Source: Excoecaria cochinchinensis
Taxonomy: Eukaryota > Streptophyta > Magnoliopsida > Malpighiales > Euphorbiaceae
DNA length: 64,000 nucleotides
Assembly (NCBI GenBank): GCA_947683425.1
Contig: CANTUQ010000020.1
Coordinates: 4,447,501 to 4,511,500 of the forward strand
Reading direction: 5' to 3'
Under the pieces are notes generated by a model, which saw only the letters and a program-made list of their open reading frames with translations, was not told the origin of the DNA and did no database searches. Shown here piece after piece: positions 30,945 to 42,769 of the stretch. Position 1 is the first letter of the stretch, and each line of letters starts with the position of its first letter. The translations under genes and the position numbers were made by a program.

Positions 30945-32434
30945 TGTGACGCGCGCCGAACCCTGTAGGCCCCCGAAAGCCCGTTTTAGGGATCGGGCAA
31001 TTGAGGGTCCGCTGACAGCTTGCAATAAATCGCAAGTGCGTCTATGTTGGGCAACAAGGAGGTTTAATGGAGTCGCCACCCAATAGAACATTGGGAAAGT
31101 TTCTCTCGCATCGGAGAGCCTAAGACTGCGCTCAGTATCCATTTTGGGCCAACCAAAGGGGTCTTGGAGGGTGAACCTTCTGCCCTAAGGAGCCTAGGAT
31201 TAACGCCAAGTCTCGTGACACAAGAGGTGTCTTGGAGGGTAAACCTCTCGCCTCTTTGAGCCCAAAGACTAGAGAAAGTTCAGGACTTCCCATTTATTCA
31301 TACCTTGATTAAATTTATAATTGAGCTTTGAATTTAGCGTTTCATCCCTTTTCTCATTCAATTTTAAATTATTTGTCTAAGCACGCATGTCAAACACATA
31401 ATAAAAGTGATAAATAAAATAAATGAAAGCAAAATAAATTACAATAAAATTAGGGGCGGAATACAACCCCCATTTGTAAATAAAATACAATTCATGCATA
31501 AGTCGGGCTATTTATTAATTTGAGGACATTGGTCCTCTCATGCATGATTTAAAGAAAATAATTTTAAAATGATAATTTATTTTGGATGATAAATCTAGGA
31601 CATTGGTCCCATTTTTATTAAATAAAACCCAATTTAGTTTAATAGAAATATTTTTGTGATTTTCTTAATTAACGTGCATAAAAGTAATTTATTACAAATT
31701 ACATTTTAAAAAAAATAATGAAAGCAAAATAATGAAAATAATAACAAATCAACTCCCAAATGGATCTTCAAATCTTCAGGAGCTCCCACTTGGCATGAAA
31801 AATACTCCCACATAAAAATAAGTATTGAAAATAAAAGAAAAACAAAGCAAATAAAAGTGAAGTTAGTAAAAAAATTAATTAAACATATAACTTGAAAACA
31901 ACTAAATTAATGCAAACAAAATTGCACCATGTATGACAAGCCAATTAAAATGACATAATAAAAATATGTAATTTAACAAATTAATAAAATCAACATGCTA
32001 AAAAAAACATAAAATAGTGTTAATAAAATTAAACATGCATAAAAAGCACAAAATAACATCAATGACATCCAATCATGAGTAAAAAGTAAAAGAAATGATA
32101 AAAATCAGCATGTTTAAAACATATTAATAATATTGATAAAAGCTAACATACCTAAGCAAACATAAAATAATAGTTATAAAACTCAACATGCAAAAAAACA
32201 TGAATAGAAAATACAAACATAAAATTCAGCATGTGTAAAAGTATAAAATAATAACAACAATATCCAACATATATAAAAAGCAAAGGTAATAATAAAAATC
32301 AGCATGCATAAGAAATAAATAATAATAGTAATAATAAAATTAAACAAGAATAAGGATAATAATAATACTAATGATGATAATAACTACAATAATAATAATA
32401 ACACAATAATAACAAAGAATATGAACAATCAAAC

Positions 32435-32497
<63 letters not shown>
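32435..32497. repeat. (AAT) microsatellite, 21 units, TAT2 left LTR
   Basis: An uninterrupted ATA/AAT array of 63 bp. The equivalent site in the right LTR has 102 bp. Confidence 0.95.
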
Positions 32498-33239
32498 GAA
32501 GAAGATGAACAATATGAACAACATGAACAACACGAACAATTAAATAAAAATGATATGAACAATTGAATAAAAATAATAAAATAGTTCTAAGAGAATTTAC
32601 ATGTTAACTAATCAAATAAAAAGTAAAAACAAGAAATAAGAAGAAAATAATAAGACTAAAAGAATTTACATGTTAACTAGTTAATTAAAAATAAAAAATC
32701 AAATTAAAATTAAACTAAGAAATTGAGCCAAGAATAATTACCCTCAAATTTATCTTGATGAAGAGAAGGTAAGATCCAATTCCTTTTCTTGTATTGTTGG
32801 AATAAAATTAGAAAATAAAATATTGAAAGTGAATTTTTACTCAAGAATAAATAATTTATTTATTTGTCTCAAAGCAAAAATTGCAATTGAAAATAAGAAA
32901 ATTCTAAAGAAAAAAAATGGTTATTTTTTGCCTTAAGAATTGATGGAAATTTCTTTAGAAATTGAGAGAATTTGTTCTTGAAAGAAGAAAGAAGAAGAAA
33001 AATATTTTCTAAAAATCCCCCCTAATTTTCCTTTTAAAATTCCTTTTATTCCTCTCCAAAATTCAGATTTTTTAATTAAGAAATTAAATTAATTTCATTC
33101 CCATAACTATAAAAAAACAACTGAATTTGGAGGGTTGGAAGATAAAACGATTTTTGAATTAAATTATGCAAAAAAAAATGAGTTAAAAAGCATTAAAAAT
33201 GAAGAAAATATGGCCAAAATGGCCATTGGGGCGAAATGG

Positions 33240-33395
33240 GGCGTCAGGGGGCGCGCTGCACGCACAAGCACAGCTGTGCTTCCGAGAAAAGCACGGCTGT
33301 ACTTTCGCGCGCTCTACACTCAGTGTAGCGCAAAGCACAGCCATGCTTTCAAAGAAGCACAGCCGTGCTCTCAAAGAAGCACAACCGTGCTTTTC
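33240..33395. repeat. Inverted-word array AGCACAGCTGTGCTT in TAT2 left LTR
   Basis: Successive words: AAGCACAGCTGTGCTT, AAGCACGGCTGTACTT, CTACACTCAGTGTAG, AAAGCACAGCCATGCTTTC, AAGCACAGCCGTGCTC, AAGCACAACCGTGCTT. Each is a palindrome or near-palindrome; CTACACTCAGTGTAG keeps the hairpin form with a different stem. It lies about 250-400 bp from the element-oriented LTR start. The right LTR copy (45110-45235) has fewer words. Confidence 0.8.
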
Positions 33396-33643
33396 AGGCA
33401 TAATTTTTTTTTTAAAAAATTTTCTATAAAATATAATAATTTAAAAACTCACTTTTTCATCAAAAAATAATTATTAAAATACTTTAAAAATATTTTTGAA
33501 ATACATTTTTATTTAATTTTAAAACACCAAATCGACAAGGAAATCGTCACTTCCAACTTCATTCTTTTTGCCTATAGATCGGCATACTTAATTTCATCAT
33601 TGAGTAATCATGATCAAGGCTACTTGGGACCCGATGTCTACAG

Positions 33644-33661
33644 TTGCCCCCAATTTTGGGG
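33644..33661 (-). other. TAT2 polypurine tract
   Basis: On the minus strand CCCCAAAATTGGGGGCAAC directly precedes the 3' LTR start TGTAGACATCGGG. The position and G-rich run fit the plus-strand primer. Confidence 0.65.
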
Positions 33662-33783
33662 AGGCTAGTGTGTGGGTGCCTAGGTGAGCCAAAATTCAGG
33701 AAAAGGAAAGAAGCGCGTACCTGAGGCTGCCTCCTTCCAGCTGCTCCCTTGGCAACAGTGCTGTGATTCATCCTCTTGAATTG

Positions 33784-34380
33784 CACTGAGTCACTGACAA
33801 GACTACAAAGTGCCAAGGAACCATCCTAAGACGGTGATGCGCCGAGTCGCTACCAAGACTACAAAATGCGAAAGATAAATCGCACCGAGCCACTGACAAG
33901 GCTACTAAAAGTGAGCTGCACGGAGTCGCTGACAAGACTACTAAACGTACAGGTGCTATCTGCAGATAGCGATACGCCGAGCCACTGACAAGACTACTAA
34001 AAGCGCAGAATGAAAAAAACGCACCGAGCCGCTGACAAGGCTACAAAAAGTACACTGCACGGAGTCGCTGACAAGACTACTAAACGTGTAGGGTTCCATC
34101 CTATGACAGTGATGCGCCAAGCAACTGACAAGGCTACTAAAAACGCACAAGAGAGATGTACTGAATCACTACCAAGACTACCAAAAGTGCACGAAAGAAC
34201 TACACCGAGCCACTACCAAAGCTACCAAAAGTGCACTGTTCCTTCTTCTGATTATGATGCGTCGAGTCGCTAACAAGACTACGAAACGCGAAACTTGCTC
34301 TTCTGAGCTGCACCAAGTCTGCTACAGACTACCAAAAGTGCACTGCACCGAGTCGCTGACAAGATTATTAAAAGGGCAGG
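33784..34380. repeat. Higher-order tandem array in the TAT2 3' region
   Basis: Thirteen copies of a core like GAGTCGCTGACAAGACTACT occur at 33784, 33841, 33882, 33919, 33975, 34022, 34059, 34115, 34158, 34202, 34261, 34310 and 34346. Every third copy or so is followed by a linker like TTCCATCCTATGACAGTGATG (near 33820, 33952, 34092, 34238, 34381), giving a superunit of about 130-146 bp. Tandem arrays between pol and the 3' LTR are known in Tat elements and can seed satellites. No coding frame fits. Confidence 0.85.
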
Positions 34381-35650
34381 ATTCCATCTTCAAATGGTGA
34401 CTATCTTCTTTTAGATATTTCCTGCAAAATTATGTGCACAAAAATACATACAAGAAAACGTGTGTGTATGATATGAAATGCGAATACTTGCAAGAATGTA
34501 TAGACCATGCCCTAGGTGGCCCAGGGTGTGGTGAGGATATAACTTGGTTGCTCCACCATGCCCCCGGAATCAATAGGATTGTCATCTTGGCCTTAGGGAT
34601 TCCGTCCCCCATAAGATTTCTGAAAGAGACATCCAGTGCATCTTTGTCGCCCGGTCGATGATCATATGCCCAGGGTTCTGACTCATGCCCTTAATTATGC
34701 CTTATCTAGCTAAAAAGAAGATAATCCGAAGTATACCGCCTTATTACTCCAGGCATCGAAAGTCATTATTTTAAAGGTAGTGCGTCCCTTGTGGATTTTC
34801 ACACTAGCTTTTCTTTGTGGGAAATGCGTCCCTTAAGGGATTTTCACATAACCCTTTGCCTAACTTTTGCCTGGGATGGATCCAACCCAAACCAGCGGCT
34901 TTTTATTTTTATATTTTTCTCTTTTTTTGTAAGGCAGACTGCCTGTCTCTAGGTGTTCACCCTGCCCTTTGGCCTAACTTTTGCTTAGAGAGCCAGTTAC
35001 GGTTTTCATCTCTAACGGCCTCTTTTTTTTATCTTTATTTTTTTTATTTTTATTTTTATTTTTTTTGAGCTGCAAGAGAAAGCTATTATCAGAACCACCG
35101 CTAAGAGTGAACAGCACCTATCTGCTTAGGCACCTTCCGACAGAATGATTAGACAATAGTCATTAGATGAATAAGTGATATATTTCTTTTTAAGGTAGAA
35201 CTAAAAGAACAATGTAAACTGTATTCTTTTATTGATTGCAAAATTGAGTACATTTCTATATGATTTCATCATACATGATCCTTATTTAACAAGAATTCAA
35301 AAGCACAAGACAACCCCTAATCTCGTAATAGATCTTGTAAGCATCAAACTCCTGTTATCAATCGGCCCTCTCAGGTTTTCTCGATTGAACATTTTCTCTC
35401 AGCCATTAATTTTTTCCCAGGATGCCTTTTTTCGGTTTTCACCCTGACAGGGCACCCAATTTTAGCAAGGCCACCTTTTTTCGGTTTTCGACCTGCAGGG
35501 CATTTATTCTCTTCTTTTCATTTTTTTATTATTATTTTTTTGTTGGTCTTTAGCCATGGAACCTTTTTATTCTATCGACATTTACCGGGTCTTTAAACTC
35601 ATTCCCATCGCTGTCTGCCAAGATTGCTGCTCCCTTTGTTAGCAACTTTT
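34381..35650 (-). other. TAT2 post-pol untranslated region
   Basis: Non-coding. It contains T-rich tracts (35000-35065, 35515-35540) and the purine/pyrimidine phrases CCTTTTTTCGGTTTTCACCC and CCACCTTTTTTCGGTTTTCG (35415-35500), shared in reverse with TAT3. The block with GTGCGTCCCTTGTGG and AATGCGTCCCTTAAGGG (34770-34840) is also shared with TAT3. TAT2 lacks the antisense and sense ORFs of TAT3. Confidence 0.6.
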
Positions 35651-37243
35651 TCAAAATGAACGGACCTTCCCAGGTTGGCCTGAATTTTCCTCGTATGTCT
35701 GGCACTCCCGACAGAACTGCTTTCGTACCTTCTTGCCAAAGGACCGAGCTAGTCTCTTCTGATAAACCTGATTTTGATAATAGGCTCTCAACCTATCTTC
35801 ATCCAATAGATTCAACTGCAACAATCGTTGTTGTGCCCATTCTATCTCTGGAATCTCGGCTTCCATGACTACCCTTAAAGATTTTAACTTAATTTCAACC
35901 GGCAGAACTGCTTCGGTTCCATATACCAGGGAGAACGGTGTTGCCCTCATAGAGGTTCTGACTGTGGTTCTATAACCACAGAGTGCAAAAGGCAGCTTTT
36001 TTGCCCAATCTTTATAGTACTGAACCATCTTGGCCAATATTCTTTTCACATTCTTGTTCGCCGCTTCAACCGCACCGTTAGCTTGAGGACGGTAAGGAGA
36101 AGACTTGTGATGCTGGATTCCGCACTTCTGAAGCATCTGTTTAGTTTCTGCTAAGAATTGCACCCCATTATCAGATACAATATGGTGTGGGAGGCCATAT
36201 CTGCATATAAAATTCTGCTCGATGAACTTAGCCATATCCCTAGCATCAATCTTCTTGAAAGATTCAGCTTCGACCCACTTAGTGAAATAATCAATGGCGA
36301 CTATAATGAACCTGTGCCCATTAGAAGCTGTATGATGTATCTCGCCTATGATATCTATCCCCCAAGCTACAAATGGCCATGGAGATGTCAAATTATGTAG
36401 CTCTGAAACTGGGACATGCCTTAAATTCGAGTATTGCTGGCATAACTGGCATTGCTTCACATATTTTGAACAATCCGTATCCATTGTGAGCCAATAGAAT
36501 CCTTGGCGCATAATCTTCTTCGCTAAGGCTAAGCCATTCATGTGAGCTCCGCAGACTCCGGCATGAACCTCTTCCATGACCTTTTTAACTTCTTTCTCCG
36601 CCAAACATCTTAATTGGATACCATCGACTTGTCTCTTATACAAAGTGCCATTTACACTGATGAACTGAGTGGACAACTTTTGAATCATCCTTTGGTCTTT
36701 CTCCGTGGCTTCTTCTGGAAAAACTGACCGTTCTAAATAATTCTGAATATCGTAGTACCAAGGGTTTCCATCAGTGGCCCCAACATCCATCACCTGCTCA
36801 GCTTCAAAATAAGGCTTTTCCGAGCTAGAGATTAGCACGGGTTTCATAGTAACCCCTGTTGGATTATCCCACATGGACACTAGTGTCGCTAGAGCATCGG
36901 CTAATTGATTTTCATCCCTAGGGGTGAAGTGAAAAGTGCAAATCTCGAACTGGCTACTCCACATTCTCAAGTTCTTCATATAAGGTAACAGTCTTTCTTC
37001 CTTAACTGACCATTCCCCTCTGATCTGATGAATTACTAATGAAGAATCTCCGAAGACTTCTGCGGTCTTTGCCCCCAGAGCCAGCAATGCTTCTAATCCG
37101 AAGATGCAAGCTTCATATTCTGGTTCATTATTGGTCGCCTTGTACCTCAACTTTTTGGCTAACGGCAGCTTTTCACCATCCGGGGTCGTAAGAATGATTC
37201 CTGCTCCTGCCCCTTTACTGTTAACTGCCCCATTAAAAAACAT
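35651..37243 (-). pseudogene. pol: TAT2 second (archaeal-type) RNase H and integrase
   Basis: An open frame of 530 residues. Residues 1-125 are the extra RNase H typical of Tat elements: FNGAVNSKGAGAG, NNEPEYEACIFGLEALLALG, EVFGDSSLVIHQIRG and ENQLADALATL. The first catalytic Asp (usual FDGA) is Asn. Then come the integrase zinc domain (HAGVCGAHMNG... CQLCQQY), the core with WGIDIIGEIHH, IVAIDYFTKW, HIVSDNGVQF and ANGAVEAANKN (D, D, E present), and a C-terminal YRTTVRTS... YGTEAVLPVEI segment. It ends at a stop at 35651 after frame drift. The length and intact integrase core make this the best-preserved frame in the window. Confidence 0.9.
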
Positions 37244-38604
37244 CTACCACCCTTGTACTGCTATGGCCATGACATCTTCATCTGGGAAATTGTATTCGAA
37301 TTGGTCTACCTCAATAGGATGCTCAGCCAAGAACTCAGCTACAGCTCTTCCTTTAACGGTTTTCCTGGTGATGTATTCGATATCGAACTCCTGGTAGTAG
37401 TAACCACCTTCCCATCTTTCCCAGCAGAGAGGGCCTTCCTAAAGGTACCTAAGCGGGTTATGCTTAGCAACCGCTTGTACACTGAAGGAATGAAAGTAGT
37501 ACCGCAATTTCTTAGAAGCCCAAATAACTGCTAAGCAAATCTTTTCCACTTCCACATATTTGGTTTCATATGTCAAGAATTTCTTGCTAAGATAGTAGAC
37601 AGTAAACTCTACGCCAAAATCATCCTCCTGGGCCATCATGGCACCCAATGAATTGTCTTCTATCGCCAGATATAGGATCAGTGGCTTGGCATGCCGTGGT
37701 GGCCTTAAAACTGGAGGATTCAAGAGATAATCCTTAATAGTATCAAAAGCCAATTGACAATCATTATTCCACACCACCAGCTGATTCTTCCTAAGAAGCT
37801 TGAAGATGGGCTCACATACTGAAGCCAGCTTGGCAATAAACCGGCTGATGAACTGAAGTTTTCCCAGGAAACTTCTAACCTCTTTCTCTTTCTGAGGCAC
37901 TGGCATCTCTCTGATGGCCCTGACCTTGCCGGGATCTACTTCAATTCCCCTCTGGCTTACCACATGGCCTAACAGCTTACCCGAGGTAACTCCAAAAATG
38001 CACTTCTTGGGATTGAGGTGCAGATCATACTTATTAATCCTTTAAAAGAACCTTCCAAGGCCTCGAAGTGACCTTCTCTGGTAGCTAACTTGATCATCAT
38101 GTCGTCAACATACACCTCCACTTCCTTGTGGATCAAATCATTGAGAACTCTGGTGGCCATCCTCTGATAGGTCGCTCTTATATTCTTTAGTCCGAAAGGC
38201 ATAACCCGATAAGCAAATGTACCCCATTCGGTGATGAAGGCTGTCTTAATCCGATCCACTATCTTGTTAAGGATTTGATTGTACCCCGCGTACCCATCTA
38301 CGAAGCTATACATCATGCAAGCAGCGGTACTATCTACCAGCACATTAATATGAGGCAGAGGAAAATCATCTTTCGGGCAGGCTTTGTTTAGGTCCCGATA
38401 GTCCACACATACTCGAACTTTTCCATCCTTTTTAGCCACAGGAACCACATTAGCCAGCCACGTCGGGTATTTAACCTCCAGTAGAAACTTAGCCTCAATC
38501 TGTTTATGGATCTCCTCTGGCCTAAGTCTTCTGAGCCCATTCTGGCCTAAGTCTTCTGAGCTTTTGCTTGACCGATTTACTTTCTGGGTAAGTGGGAATG
38601 GCAT
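37244..38604 (-). pseudogene. pol: TAT2 reverse transcriptase and first RNase H
   Basis: RT (37969-38604): KDGKVRVCVDYRDLNKACPKDDFPLPHI, FVDGYAGYNQI (first Asp), YRVMPFGLKN, and VYVDDMMIK with the catalytic pair. After a frame break, 37439-37963 gives SQRGIEVDPGKVRAI, RSFLGKLQFISRFI and the degenerate RNase H LYLAIEDNSLGAMMAQ... YYLSKKF, in which the first Asp (DAS in other families) is lost, as is usual where a second RNase H is present. Between 37244 and 37438 the frame is disrupted. Confidence 0.88.
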
Positions 38605-39612
38605 GTTTGGCTACATCTCGATTAATCCCCGGCATGTTCTCGTAGGTCTAGGCAAAGACTTTTTCATATTTTTTTAATATTCTCTCAAATTTTAGCCTCT
38701 CCTCAGGAGTTATGTCTGATGCTATCAAAATTTCCTTTGGATTCCCCAAAGTTTCGAGATTAAATGCAGTCGTGCTAGTTGAGTTAATGTCAAAAATGAA
38801 TGCATCATGTTTATGATCATGAGAAATGAAATCATCAGAAACATCACAAAAGTAAGCAAAGTTATTCATCTCATTAATGTAATCAAAAACATTAACATTG
38901 TCATTAAAAAGTTATGGCATAAAAATAGTATCTAAATAACTACTATTTTTATCTTTTGTCGATAACGATGCTGCAGCCGACCGGGCTTTAACTTCTTGGC
39001 TTGGTGGAGGCTTTTCAACTACCTCCAATGAGATCTCCAAATCTTCAAACTTAAGTTTTGGCTCTACCATCTTTTCCTTTCCTTTCAACCTGGTAGCTAA
39101 CAGCTTATTAGTGACAATCTCCTCAGGCTCATCCCTGTCCCAGACACTGCATTGAGTCATGATCTCCTCATCCCATAAGTTCTTTGCGGACTTGATAACT
39201 CCAACATCCCAGTCAAAGACATCATTGAAAATTTCAAACCTCGGAATGAACTCTCCATCCACCCACTGAGGCTCTTCTTCTCCAGTATAGGCACAGATCG
39301 AAGATGAGGGAACAAAACTCTCTGAAATATGGAGGATCTTCTCTAACACTTTTTTCCTGCCATGTTCTCCTTTGTAACCCAGACCCTTCCGATCCTTCTG
39401 GCCTTGTGTTGTGATGGCATCTTATAACCCTTGCGAATTTTTACCCAATCCGACCCCTGGGAGGAAATGCATCCTCTTCATCATGTTCATCACCTGAGGG
39501 CTACCTGCCAAGCCCTGCCCCTCACCAATCACTGATACATGAAAGCCACTAAATGGCTGATTAGAGATCCCCAAGGCAGACACTTGGTTCTCTCTTGCTG
39601 CTTTAATGGTCA
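38605..39612 (-). pseudogene. pol: TAT2 linker with G-patch-like motif
   Basis: Between protease and RT in three frames. 39422-39612 ends MKRMHFLPGVGLGKNSQG, resembling a G-patch (GxGLGKxxxG). 38912-39349 is an acidic, low-complexity region (ETGEEEPQWVDGEF-like and EEIVTNKLLATRLKGK). 38648-38869 gives DITPEERLKFERILKKYEKVFA, the usual lead-in to RT. Frameshifts lie near 39360 and 38880. Confidence 0.65.
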
Positions 39613-39918
39613 CTACCTCCCCTTCATGAGTATCTTTACCATTTGATGTAGGGTGGACGGCACTCCTCCCAATTTATGGAACCACGGTCTTTTCAGTAGG
39701 GCTGAGAAATTTGCTGGGATAGGCAAGACCACAAACTCTGCCTCCGTCTCAATAGTCCCAGTCCTAACTAGAGCTCTGAATGTTCCCGATGCCTGTCTCC
39801 GAGAATTATCGTAGGCTGTGATGGTCAGATCAGACTTACTCAACATACTCTCGTCCAGCCTAAAAGCCTGAAGTGCCACTAGAGGGTAAACATTTATGGA
39901 TGACCCATCATCAACCAT
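39613..39918 (-). pseudogene. pol: TAT2 protease
   Basis: The frame starts MVDDGSSINVYPLVALQAF; DDGSS is the Tat form of the aspartic protease D-S/T-G active site. It continues FRALVRTGTIETEAEFVVLPIPANFSALLKRPWFHKLGGVPSTLHQ, where Tat elements usually have LLGRPWIH, so Gly is lost. About 100 residues, normal for this domain. It matures the polyprotein in the particle. Confidence 0.82.
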
Positions 39919-41951
39919 AACACAAGCGGTGTGCTTGCCATTAATTTAAGCCTTACTGTATAGTGGTCGGTTGTGATTGCGGCCTTCAGTTGGCAAATCT
40001 GCATCAAAAAACACCAGTCTTTCCCCTGACCCCCCCTTGACGAGATCTAACAGCTCAGACGGAGAAATTGTGGTGGCTATAGTGGACTCACTCAATGCCT
40101 CAATTAACTTCTGTCTGTGAGAAGGGGACTGCCTTAGAAGGTCCCAAATAGATATCTGAGCCGTGGTCTTTTTCAGCTGCTTTATTATGGAATTTTCTTC
40201 CGGCTCCTTCCCTACAGGTGCTTGCACTGAGTCCTGCTGCTTCTCAACTTTAGGGACCACTCTCCCACTTCTTGTTACAGGCCCAACTCTCTCATCCTCC
40301 TCCGAATCCCATGGATCTGTGAACTCTCCATCTTTTTCATCTTCGTCTTCATCTCCACTCTCACTAGTGGACCAACAGTCTATCGCCGCCACGGGAATCC
40401 CTTCTTTACTTGCCTCAAGGCGAGTGATAGCGACATATTCATTGCCATATAAATCCTGTAATACATACCATTGAGGTAAGCTCGACCCAATCATGAAGAT
40501 AGGCAGTGGCACAACATTAAAATTAGACTTCTTCTTGCTCTCCCTCTTTTCAGGATCAGTAATCTGCTTACTATCGATCAGATCCTGAATCTGGTGCCTC
40601 AGCCTGAAGAAATTGTCTGTCAGATGACCCGTATGTTTGTGAAAGGCACAGTACTCGTTCTCTTTATGCCCCGGTTCTCCTTTAGTCCTAGCTGGCCTAG
40701 ATGGCAGGGGTTGTAGCTTCCCCTCCTTCATTAACCTCTTCAGTACCCATGACAAGGCCTACCCAAATTCGAGAAGTACCTCTGATTCATTCCTATTGCC
40801 GACACCTCAGCTATCTTCCCACTTCTATTACCACCGCAGGAACCAGCTGACTTGGTTTCACCTTGACTATTATAGCCCTTCTTAGCATAAGCCTCACTGC
40901 TTGCCCTTCTGGCCATATATTCTCCTTCTGCCTCTATAGCAATGTTCTTCAAGGACTCCCAATCTTTCAGCCCCTTCATTTTAAGTCCATCTCTCAGATA
41001 TGGGCTGGCATTCCGAATGAATAACCGGATCTGATCAGGTGTATCGAGTTTGCGCTTCATCTCTATAACCCGGTTCCTCCACCGAGTGAGGTATTCATGA
41101 AAAGACTCCCCAGCCTTCAGCTGCAACAACTCTAGATCCTTCATTGTGACCTCCATGCGAGTACTGCAATCGTATTACTTTAGGAACTCTTCAGTCAATA
41201 AGTCCCAATCTTCTTTGGACCTCCTGTCCAGCCCATGGTACCAGTCAATAACAGCTCCTGTAAGACTCAAGCAAAAGTATTATATCTTCTGCTTCCTTGT
41301 TAAAGTTGTCCCCTTCATGACTAATGAATACTGCTTGATGTGTGTAGCAGGATCAGAGGTGCCGTCAAATTTTGGGATATCAGGCATCTTGAAGTTCTGG
41401 GGGACCAGATCATCCCCATCCAACTCACGATCCTCCGGGTTCATTCCCCTTCCTACCGTCATCATCCTTGTCATAGCCTCAAATTTCTCCTCCATCTTCC
41501 TCCACATTGCTTCTTCTAGCTTGGGCGACTTTCCTTTTCCTACCATCTGTTCCTCTTGCTCATCCTCCCATAGGTCAAACTCAGATCTTGGGCCTTCTCT
41601 ATGCTCAACAGGTACTGGTGCTCTTTGCTCAACCGCAGGTGGGTCAACTATAGCAGGGGGATCCTCCCTAACAGCCACTTGTTCACCTGGCCCCCTAATA
41701 GGAGCAGTAGCAACTTGTTGCCCAGCTATAGTAGTGGCAAGATTGCCCATCATGGCCATCATTCTAGCCTCAAACTCTTCCATCTTTCTCCCCACTTCCT
41801 CGATAATCATTGCCCTGGTTGCATCAGACCCACTGGCTGGATTAGACATACTTGATGATTCTGAAGAGAAAGTCTGACTACTATCTGAAAGAGAATCTAT
41901 GCTCCGATACGGCACTAGCTCTAGTAACCCCAAAAGTGGAATCCTTCTCAA
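39919..41951 (-). pseudogene. gag: TAT2 gag
   Basis: Three overlapping or adjacent frames. 41280-41951 has a helix-prone N-terminus, acidic linker and start of the gag domain (FDGTSDPATHIKQYSLVM). It is cut by a TAA where CAA is expected. 40740-41156 continues DLELLQLKAGESFHEYLTRWRNRV and LRDGLKMKGLKDWESL. 39946-40755 has a single WVLKRLMKEGKLQPLP... YCAFHKHTGHLTDNF knuckle module, an acidic DEDEDEKDGEF stretch and a C-terminal LVKGGSGERLVFFDADLP segment. Gag forms the particle; two frame breaks and one stop disable it. Confidence 0.85.
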
Positions 41952-42749
41952 CCGACCGTCGGGACCCCTAAACCACCTGGGTGCGAATCTATGATGGCTG
42001 AAACAAATACATCTTGTTAGGATGATGCATGATTAAAATGCAATGCATGGTCGTGCTGATGCAACATAGACAAACACATGCAAGCAGGTAGATCCTTCCA
42101 ACCTTATTGCCCCCAGACACGAGGTAGCATAGTCTCTTTCCTAGGCTTTATCCAAGGGTTAACAGGGAACCCTTTAGATGCGTATGGTGCACAGTGGAAA
42201 ACCGGCAGCATAACAGCTCTTTAATGTACACACATATGAGTGTTTGGCCATTATGTATTTAAACAGCTCAATTAAACTAAGATGGGCCCATCGGGGCAAG
42301 AAAGCCTTTGATGAAGACCATTTAATTTAACTAATTTTGTTCAATATATGATGGCCCAGATAGCAAGCATGGTATTACGGTGCATTTCACCTAGTGGAAG
42401 TATCTATTGCCATTACATGAGCTTTGCTCAAAGGTAGTGATACTTTAGAGCTACCGAAGCATGGTCCCTGCCAACGGGTCTAGCTCATCACGAGCATAAT
42501 GACCGATTGGGTCACCATTTGATATACCATAAGGTACGAGGCTTGGGCTGGTGATTATCCTTAACACTTCCCCACATTGAGTGAACGTAGGGTTGTGCTT
42601 CGGGAACGCACCGAGGTTAAAAAAGGGACCAAACTAGCATAATCAAAGGCTCTAATGATATGCTACGCAATTTCGAAAAGGGATGAAATTTCTAAATTAG
42701 AACTCAATTGTAAATTTTAACCAAGTTACTTTCGAAGGGAAGTCACAAA
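41952..42749 (-). other. TAT2 untranslated leader
   Basis: Non-coding and co-linear with the TAT1 leader (3772-4773). Shared blocks include GGTCTAGCTCATCACGAGC and ACTTCCC(C/T)ACATTGAGTGAAC. Differences between TAT1 and TAT2 show two subfamilies. Confidence 0.7.
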
Positions 42750-42769
42750 GTCTCCAGTGGAGTCGCCCC
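42750..42769 (-). other. TAT2 primer binding site
   Basis: The minus strand reads GGGGCGACTCCACTGGAGAC adjoining the 5' LTR. It has the same position and nearly the same sequence as in TAT1. Confidence 0.65.

Larger units (their letters stand above)
30945..33643 (-). mobile_element. TAT2 3' LTR (left copy)
   Basis: Plus-strand start TGTGACGCGCGCCGAACCC, end ACCCGATGTCTACA. It is co-linear with the right copy. It includes an AAT microsatellite (32435-32497) and the AGCACAGCTGTGCTT word array (33240-33395). AT-rich elsewhere; open frames such as Ile-rich runs are from the microsatellite. Confidence 0.93.

Noticed and set aside
32368..32562. Ile-rich open frames in the TAT2 LTRs (also 44191-44415) and a Tyr/Ile-rich frame at 48056-48355
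   Set aside because: Translations of AAT/ATT microsatellites.
34434..34661. A 75-residue plus-strand frame in the TAT2 3' region as an antisense ORF
   Set aside because: It has none of the FWDP/ELCP motifs of the TAT3 antisense ORF and no clear promoter.
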